Source: Gallionella sp. UBA6045
Lineage (GTDB): Bacteria; Pseudomonadota; Gammaproteobacteria; Burkholderiales; Gallionellaceae
Length of the DNA stretch: 12,346 bases
Direction of reading: 5' to 3'
NCBI GenBank assembly: GCA_002429165.1
Contig: DIYV01000042.1
Location: 10,276 to 22,621 of the forward strand
The notes under the pieces were generated by a model that was not told the origin of the DNA, did no database searches, and saw nothing but the letters and a program-made list of their open reading frames with translations. The translations under genes were made by a program, and so were the position numbers. Positions 7,641 through 12,346 of the stretch are shown here, piece after piece. The stretch's first letter is position 1, and every line of letters begins with the position of its first letter.

Positions 7641-8093
7641 ATGCGGTTCCAAACATTTTCAATCATCGCGCTGATCATTTCGTTGTTTCTGGCTGGCTGC
7701 GGCGGGAGCGGAAAGAGTGACTACGACGGCAATTGGACGGCATCCTATACCGATCCTGCAAGCGTTCCGGTTGTTAATAATAGTAGTCAATATATTACTC
7801 AAACCGTGTCATGCGCGAGTCCCACTACCACGATAACGCTGGTGAATGGATCGGGTTCAACCAAACAAACTCAAACATGCGTAATTACAACAACCGATTC
7901 TTTTACTACACCTGCCACAACTACAACGGCTACTCAGACCACTGACTTTTTAATCAGTGCTGCTATCAACGGCAGCACTAGCGTGATGAATGCCGTTGTG
8001 AATGGCACTCCACTTTCTGGAACATGCATCAGTACTGTGGGGTGTTCAGCACAAGCCACAACGGGAACGGGCGCCCTTAGCCTGACGCGATAG
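7641..8093 (+). CDS. Small Thr/Ser-rich cysteine-containing lipoprotein of unknown function
   Basis: I do not recognise this 150-residue protein. It has a clear lipoprotein signal: hydrophobic residues 6-18, then lipobox LAGC with acylated Cys20 followed by GGSGKSD, with no Asp at +2, so outer-membrane sorting is likely. The mature part is rich in Thr, Ser and Asn and has four further cysteines (58, 80, 129, 135), which could form two disulfides. The YDGNWTASY opening and alternating polar/hydrophobic pattern suggest an all-beta fold. The ATG at 7641 has TAAGGA 6-7 bases upstream; the in-frame upstream start at 7584 lies on the promoter and lacks a binding site. Composition differs from the neighbours: a hand count over 7741-7920 gives 78 G+C of 180 (43%), against 36 of 60 in a stretch of mshE. 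It sits between an ATPase and a secretin gene, where a pilotin or pilus accessory lipoprotein would be plausible, but nothing in the sequence proves that. Confidence 0.8.
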   Translation: MRFQTFSIIALIISLFLAGCGGSGKSDYDGNWTASYTDPASVPVVNNSSQYITQTVSCASPTTTITLVNGSGSTKQTQTCVITTTDSFTTPATTTTATQTTDFLISAAINGSTSVMNAVVNGTPLSGTCISTVGCSAQATTGTGALSLTR

Positions 8094-8102
8094 TTATACA
8101 GA

Positions 8103-8130
8103 TGGGTTAGCGACTTTATTGCGTAACCCA
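8103..8130 (+). terminator. Inverted repeat after the lipoprotein gene, weak terminator candidate
   Basis: TGGGTTA (8103-8109) and TAACCCA (8124-8130) form a perfect 7-base stem with a 14-base loop, starting 10 bases after the lipoprotein stop. No T-run follows, so if it stops transcription it is not a classical intrinsic terminator. It could also be an mRNA-stabilising hairpin or a protein site. Confidence 0.3.
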
Positions 8131-8155
8131 ACAACCCAATCTTCAGCCCCGACGG

Positions 8156-8173
8156 ATGTGCGTTGGTGTGTGT
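8156..8173 (+). repeat. 18-base direct repeat, copy 2 (ATGTGCGTTGGTGTGTGT)
   Basis: Seventeen of 18 bases match the copy at 7485-7502. Here it abuts the putative -35 of the secretin promoter (they share one base), a position suitable for an activator site. Read as codons it gives MCVGVC followed at once by TGA; no spaced ribosome binding site precedes it. Confidence 0.5.
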
Positions 8174-8201
8174 TGAGCAATACCCGCAAAGCTGTTAGGC
8201 T
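8173..8201 (+). promoter_or_regulatory. Putative promoter of the secretin gene
   Basis: TTGAGC (8173-8178) and TAGGCT (8196-8201) are 17 bases apart, with TG one base before the -10 (extended -10 form). The -35 is identical to that of the response-regulator promoter. The secretin ATG lies 28 bases after the -10. Confidence 0.35.
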
Positions 8202-8229
8202 ACAAACCAACCACCATGAAGGAAGATGC

Positions 8230-10044
8230 ATGCGTTCACGCAACCTGGTTTATCTTTGTGCTATCGGAATGATGCTGGCCGGCTGCGGGACGACTCCTAT
8301 CAAACCGGCAGACCAGCACATGCAACGGCCTGCCGCTCAACCCGAAACACAAAGCAGTATTCCCCAACCGATCCAGGACAGCGTCGTGCTGCCGCCGCCC
8401 AAACCGGCCGATAAAGTTGCCACCTACAGCGTGGTCGTCACCAATGTGCCGGCTCAACAGATTTTATTCGCGCTGGCGCGCGACGCAAAAATCAACCTCG
8501 ACATCCAGTCCGGCATTCAGGGAACCGTGACGATCAATGCCATCGACCAGTCCCTGCCGGAAATCCTCACGCGCATCGCCAGGCAGGTCGATATGCGCTA
8601 TGAAATTAACAACGGCACCCTGACCGTGATGCCGGATACGCCCTATCTGCACAGTTACAAGATCGATTACGTTAACATGACGCGCGAATCGGACAGCGCG
8701 ATTTCAAATACCACGCAAGTGGGAGGGAGTTCATCCGGCAGTTCAGGCAGTTCGGGCGGGGGCAATAATTCTTCGCTTACCATCAAGGATGTCTCCAAAA
8801 ATCGTTTCTGGGAAACCTTGACGCAGAACATCAAGGATATTCTCCATGAGACCGACAAGATATTACCCGAGGGCTCCAGCGAGACCTCGGTGCAGCAGGT
8901 CAGGGCAGCCAGCAGCACCGGCACCGGGGTTCAACCCCCCAGCGGCACCAAGAAGTCTGCCCCCAAGGTCGGGATTGAAAACAGTCCCAATCCGGTCAAT
9001 GTCGAAGAAGGCGGGATGACCGTTACCAAGCGCAGCACTTTCCGCGAGGCGGCTTCAGTCATTGCCAATCCGGAGAATGGCATCATCACGGTACGTGCCA
9101 CCGGAAAACAGCACGAGAAGATCCAACAGTTCATCGACCGGGTCATGGCCAATGCCGAACGCCAGGTATTGATTGAGGCGACCATCGTGGAGGTGCGGCT
9201 AAGCGACAATTACCAGCAAGGCATAGACTGGTCGCAGTTGCGGCTGGGCAGCACAGGTCTCCAGCTAACTCAGAAAGGCACAGCCGGTCTGCCCGCCGCC
9301 AATACCGGCAGCATGTTCACCCTCGGCTACCTCAACCCCACTTCACGCCTGGGCAGTCTCGCCGCCTCGATCACCCTGCTGGAATCTTTTGGCAATGTCA
9401 AAGTCCTGTCCAGCCCCACACTGAGCGTGATGAATAACCAGACCGCGATGCTGCGCGTAGTGGATAACCTGGTGTACTTCTCGATGACGGTCACGCCGGG
9501 GACAGTTAACACGCTCACCGGCACCCTGTCCACACCTCCCACCTACACCTCCAGCCTCCTGACATCGCCGGTGGGGTTTACCATGAGCCTGACGCCGGAA
9601 ATCAACGACAACGATACGGTGCTGCTCAATATTCGCCCGTCGATTACGCGGCTGCTCGGATATGTCAACGACCCCAATCCGTCTCTGGCCAACCCATGCC
9701 TGGGTGTTGGCACCTGCCCCGGGGTGGTGAACCGCATCCCGCAAACATCGACACGCGAAATGGAGTCGGTTCTGAAAATCGGAAACAATCAGATCGCCGT
9801 ACTGGGCGGCCTGATGGAAGATAATATGAACAAGCTCACCGACGAAGTGCCGATGTTGGCGCGTATTCCAGTTCTGGGCAATCTGTTCCAGAACCGCAAT
9901 GACACGACAACCAAGACAGAACTGGTGATCTTCCTGAAACCGATCGTTATCAAAAATGCCAGTGTCAATGACGATTTCAGCGCGTTTCGCCGCAACTTGC
10001 CGGACCAGAATTTCTTTAAAGAATCCGCCTACGGAAAACCCTGA
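8230..10044 (+). CDS. mshL: MSHA-type outer-membrane secretin MshL (lipoprotein)
   Basis: This secretin forms the outer-membrane pore of an MSHA-like pilus or related secretion machine, 604 aa. Lipobox MLAGC places the acylated Cys at 19, so it may reach the outer membrane without a separate pilotin. A Pro/Gln-rich linker follows, then an N-terminal periplasmic domain (about 64-137, NVPAQQILFALARDAKINLDI), a Gly/Ser loop (165-183), and a second N-domain (about 270-325, NPENGIITVRATGKQHEKI, then RQVLIEATIVEV). The C-terminal secretin core (about 385-575) contains KVLSSPTLSVMNNQTA, VGFTMSLTPEI and the signature from VLGGLMEDN through VPMLARIPVLGNLFQ to LVIFLKP. An insertion near 485-500 carries Cys490 and Cys496. 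The ATG at 8230 follows AAGGAAG; the frame is open back to a TTG at 8119, but that stretch lacks a binding site and would hide the signal peptide. Confidence 0.92.
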   Translation: MRSRNLVYLCAIGMMLAGCGTTPIKPADQHMQRPAAQPETQSSIPQPIQDSVVLPPPKPADKVATYSVVVTNVPAQQILFALARDAKINLDIQSGIQGTVTINAIDQSLPEILTRIARQVDMRYEINNGTLTVMPDTPYLHSYKIDYVNMTRESDSAISNTTQVGGSSSGSSGSSGGGNNSSLTIKDVSKNRFWETLTQNIKDILHETDKILPEGSSETSVQQVRAASSTGTGVQPPSGTKKSAPKVGIENSPNPVNVEEGGMTVTKRSTFREAASVIANPENGIITVRATGKQHEKIQQFIDRVMANAERQVLIEATIVEVRLSDNYQQGIDWSQLRLGSTGLQLTQKGTAGLPAANTGSMFTLGYLNPTSRLGSLAASITLLESFGNVKVLSSPTLSVMNNQTAMLRVVDNLVYFSMTVTPGTVNTLTGTLSTPPTYTSSLLTSPVGFTMSLTPEINDNDTVLLNIRPSITRLLGYVNDPNPSLANPCLGVGTCPGVVNRIPQTSTREMESVLKIGNNQIAVLGGLMEDNMNKLTDEVPMLARIPVLGNLFQNRNDTTTKTELVIFLKPIVIKNASVNDDFSAFRRNLPDQNFFKESAYGKP

Positions 10045-10046
10045 AC

Positions 10047-11147
10047 ATGAGCCTGCTACTGGATGCCCGAAAAAAATCCCAGCAAGCACAGGCTGGCCAA
10101 GGCAACCCTTCCGGACGCGAGCTTAGCCTGGAGCCGCATCCCGACTCGGCTGCCGGACCCGCAGTTATCCCGCCGGCTGATTCGGCACCCGATGACAAGG
10201 CGCGCATTACCGGGCAAAACCTGTTCAATGCAAAATCAGGTTCTGCGGCGTATGCACGCCCCAGCATGAATCGCAATCTGCTGATCGCGCTGGGCGGCGC
10301 GGTTTTACTACTCGCTGCAGGAGCGGGTTATGTGTGGTACGCCATCTCTCCCGGCAACACCCAGCCGCTGCGTCCTGTCAGCATGCCGGTCGCCGCACTT
10401 GAAAAACCCGCACCGGCAATCCTTCCGCCGCAAAATAATCTGGTGCCCGGTGTTGTTTCGGCCGAAGTTGCTTCGCCGAAGCCGGCCGGGACCCCAAAGC
10501 CAAGACATGCCGCAAAGCATTTGGCAAGGGCAGCCTTGCCACAAGCGCACCAGGATGATTCGGTACATGTCGAGCAGCGCACGGAAGAGCCCATCGATCC
10601 GTTGCTCAACAATGCCTATCTTGCATATCGCGGCGGGAATCTTGAGCAAGCGCAACAGCTGTATCTTAAAGCGCTCAATCTGGATGCAAACAATACTGAC
10701 GCCCTGCTCGGGCTGGGTGTTATCGCCCAGCACCGCGGCGAGGACAACGTGGCGGCACACTATTACGCGCAAGTATTGGCACTTGATCCGCGCAATGCCG
10801 TGGCCAATGCGGGAATGTCCGCCTTGTCCAACGACGATAACCGCGAAAGCCGCCTGAAGACGCTGCTCAATGAACAGCAAAATTCATCATCCCTGCATTT
10901 TGCTTTGGGCAATTACTATGCGGAGCAAGTTCGTTGGGGTGAGGCGCAGCAGTCATATTTTGATGCCTACAAATTGGCGCCCGACCGTGCTGAATTGGCA
11001 TTCAATCTGGCCGTCAGTCTTGACCGCCTTGGGCAAAAAAAAGCGGCCGCACAATATTACCGGCGTGCCCTGCAGCTTGATCCTGAAAACCATGCCAGCT
11101 TTGATCATGCAAAAATTTCACAACATATCGAAGAGCTAACGCACTAA
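10047..11147 (+). CDS. MshN-like inner-membrane TPR protein
   Basis: This 366-residue bitopic protein has a cytoplasmic N-terminus beginning MSLLLDARKKSQQ, a peptide typical of GspB/MshN-type secretion accessory proteins. One transmembrane helix (about 77-99, LLIALGGAVLLLAAGAGYVWYAI) leads to a periplasmic Pro/Ala-rich linker (105-170) and a tetratricopeptide array (about 184-352). At least four TPR-like helical pairs are visible, including NNAYLAYRGGNLEQAQQLYLK, LGLGVIAQHRGEDNVAAHYY, FALGNYYAEQVRWGEAQQSY and FNLAVSLDRLGQKKAAAQYYRRAL. TPRs mediate protein contacts, so it probably links the inner-membrane machinery with the secretin, as MshN/PilF-like proteins do. It starts 2 bases after the secretin stop and ends 6 bases before mshE, so the three are one operon. 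The exact partner is unknown. Confidence 0.88.
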   Translation: MSLLLDARKKSQQAQAGQGNPSGRELSLEPHPDSAAGPAVIPPADSAPDDKARITGQNLFNAKSGSAAYARPSMNRNLLIALGGAVLLLAAGAGYVWYAISPGNTQPLRPVSMPVAALEKPAPAILPPQNNLVPGVVSAEVASPKPAGTPKPRHAAKHLARAALPQAHQDDSVHVEQRTEEPIDPLLNNAYLAYRGGNLEQAQQLYLKALNLDANNTDALLGLGVIAQHRGEDNVAAHYYAQVLALDPRNAVANAGMSALSNDDNRESRLKTLLNEQQNSSSLHFALGNYYAEQVRWGEAQQSYFDAYKLAPDRAELAFNLAVSLDRLGQKKAAAQYYRRALQLDPENHASFDHAKISQHIEELTH

Positions 11148-11153
11148 ATCGTC

Positions 11154-12346
11154 ATGCCAACAAATACGAAGCAGGACAATCCGCCTCAACAGCTGGGACA
11201 GATACTGGTTGGCAAGGGCGTTATCAGCGACGACCAGTTGCGCATTGCCTTGCAAGAGCAGGGCAAGACGCACCAGCCGCTGGGCCGTCTGCTGGTTCGT
11301 CTTGGCTTTCTCTCGGAAGCCACTATCCGCGACGTCTTGTCGGAAAACCTCGGCCAGCAAAGCGTAGATCTCGCCTCCGTCATCATAGACTCGGCCGCAC
11401 TGAGTCTGATCCCCAAAGATGTGGCGCGGCGTTATCAATTGTTGCCCCTGTCTGTGGATCAGGTCGGAAACAGCCTGACCCTGGCGGTCGCCGACCCGGA
11501 CAACATCATCGCGCTCGATCAGGTGCGCGCGCTGCTCAAGGACGAATACCGCCTGATCACCCAGCTCGCCAGCGAATCGGACATCCTGCGCGCGATTGAC
11601 CAGTACTACGGCTTTGAACTCTCGATAGACGGCATCCTGCACGAAATCGAGCCGGGTGAAATGGAATACCAGACGCAGCAATCCGGCGTGAATGAGTTCA
11701 GCCAGCCGGTGGTACGCCTGGTCGATGCGCTGCTCACCGAGGCCGTACAACGGGGCGCTTCGGACATCCACTTCGAACCGGAAAACAGCTTTTTACGCAT
11801 CCGCTACCGCGTCGATGGCGTGCTCCGCCAGGTTCGCAGTCTGCACAAGAGTTTCTGGCCGGCCATGGTGGTGCGCCTGAAGGTGATGAGCAACATGAAC
11901 ATCGCCGAAACCCGAGCGCCGCAAGACGGACGCATCTCGCTGCGTTTGTCGGGCCGGCCGATCGATTTCCGGGTGGCTTCGCATCCCACCACGCATGGCG
12001 AAAATCTGGTGCTGCGCATTCTGGACCGGCAAAAAGGCATCGTGTCGCTTGACGGGCTTGGTCTGGATGATGCCGCGCTCAGCCTGCTCAAGATGATCAT
12101 CGCCAAGCCGGAAGGCATCGTGCTGGTGACCGGCCCTACCGGCAGCGGCAAAACGACCACCCTGTATTCGGTGCTGAACCACATCAACACCGAATCGGTC
12201 AACATCATGACACTGGAAGACCCTGTCGAATATCCGCTCGCGCTGATCCGGCAGACTTCGGTCAACGAATCTGCCAAAATGGATTTTGCCAACGGTATCC
12301 GCTCCATGATGCGCCAGGACCCGGACATTATTCTGGTCGGCGAAAT
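11154..12346 (+). CDS. mshE: MshE/GspE-type pilus assembly ATPase (partial, runs off the right edge)
   Basis: This is the hexameric cytoplasmic ATPase that powers polymerisation of (pseudo)pilins in MSHA/type II secretion systems. 397 codons are present, stopping at DPDIILVGE, within the Walker B region; about 170-180 residues are missing. The N-terminal T2SSE_N/MshEN domain has two tandem LG-x(2)-LV units starting near residues 14 and 43, the repeat that binds c-di-GMP in MshE. A linker region follows, then the N2E-type domain (about 185-300, QRGASDIHFEP, RYRVDGVLR, APQDGRISLR) and the ATPase core with Walker A GPTGSGKT (327-334) and the Asp box MTLEDPVEY (352-360). In the first repeat the usual leading Arg is Gln13. 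The ATG at 11154 sits 6 bases after the TPR gene. The tetracysteine zinc site expected in GspE would lie past the edge. Confidence 0.93.
   Translation, partial: MPTNTKQDNPPQQLGQILVGKGVISDDQLRIALQEQGKTHQPLGRLLVRLGFLSEATIRDVLSENLGQQSVDLASVIIDSAALSLIPKDVARRYQLLPLSVDQVGNSLTLAVADPDNIIALDQVRALLKDEYRLITQLASESDILRAIDQYYGFELSIDGILHEIEPGEMEYQTQQSGVNEFSQPVVRLVDALLTEAVQRGASDIHFEPENSFLRIRYRVDGVLRQVRSLHKSFWPAMVVRLKVMSNMNIAETRAPQDGRISLRLSGRPIDFRVASHPTTHGENLVLRILDRQKGIVSLDGLGLDDAALSLLKMIIAKPEGIVLVTGPTGSGKTTTLYSVLNHINTESVNIMTLEDPVEYPLALIRQTSVNESAKMDFANGIRSMMRQDPDIILVGE

Noticed and set aside
4357..8229. Sigma-54 promoter (GG-N10-GC type) for the pilus genes
   Set aside because: I scanned the intergenic stretches at 4357-4487, 7463-7640 and 8094-8229 by eye for TGGCAC-N5-TTGCA-like sites and found none close enough; a weight-matrix scan would be decisive.
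8727..8778. Gly/Ser-rich stretch in the secretin as a novel repeat
   Set aside because: Flexible Gly/Ser loops are common between N-domains of secretins; it is in frame and not an array.
9343..10089. 248-codon minus-strand frame opposite the secretin
   Set aside because: It covers the most conserved part of the secretin core on the other strand; no recognisable motif or ribosome binding site was seen.
11136..11771. 211-codon minus-strand frame opposite mshE
   Set aside because: It is antisense to the MshE N-terminal domains; it has no motif of its own.

Overview
The window looks like a proteobacterial chromosome, most likely a betaproteobacterium. This is inferred from the mla operon running straight into ibaG and murA, from protein wording, and from moderately high G+C; no rRNA or other phylogenetic marker is present. 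Two gene blocks diverge from one short intergenic region at 4357-4487.

Left block (minus strand, 4356 down to 1): mlaF, mlaE, mlaD, mlaC, mlaB, ibaG and the first 306 codons of murA, which runs off the left edge. MlaFEDB is the inner-membrane ABC complex and MlaC its periplasmic lipid carrier; together they move phospholipids between the inner and outer membranes. IbaG is a BolA-family protein linked to iron-sulfur handling. MurA makes the first committed step of peptidoglycan synthesis. The order matches the classic E. coli operon. Genes mlaF to mlaC are packed within about 30 bases of each other, and mlaB overlaps mlaC. This half is ordinary.

Right block (plus strand, 4488 to the right edge): a sigma-54-type response regulator; an ExeA/MshM-like AAA+ ATPase that crosses the inner membrane and ends in a SPOR peptidoglycan-binding domain; a small low-G+C, cysteine-containing lipoprotein of unknown function; an MshL-type secretin that is itself a lipoprotein; an MshN-like membrane-anchored TPR protein; and an MshE/GspE-type assembly ATPase cut by the right edge. 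This is the proximal part of an MSHA-like type IV pilus or type II secretion-like system. The secretin would form the outer-membrane pore, the ATPase-SPOR and TPR proteins would link machine and cell wall, and MshE would drive (pseudo)pilin polymerisation. Pilins, the platform protein and mshI/J/K-like alignment proteins are not in the window.

Points worth a second look are the ATPase-SPOR fusion, the orphan lipoprotein with its own leader inside the pilus cluster, an 18-base near-identical repeat placed before both the lipoprotein and secretin genes, the degenerate c-di-GMP-type motif at the start of MshE, and an inverted repeat overlapping the putative mla promoter. No tRNA, rRNA, CRISPR array, insertion sequence or phage gene was seen.
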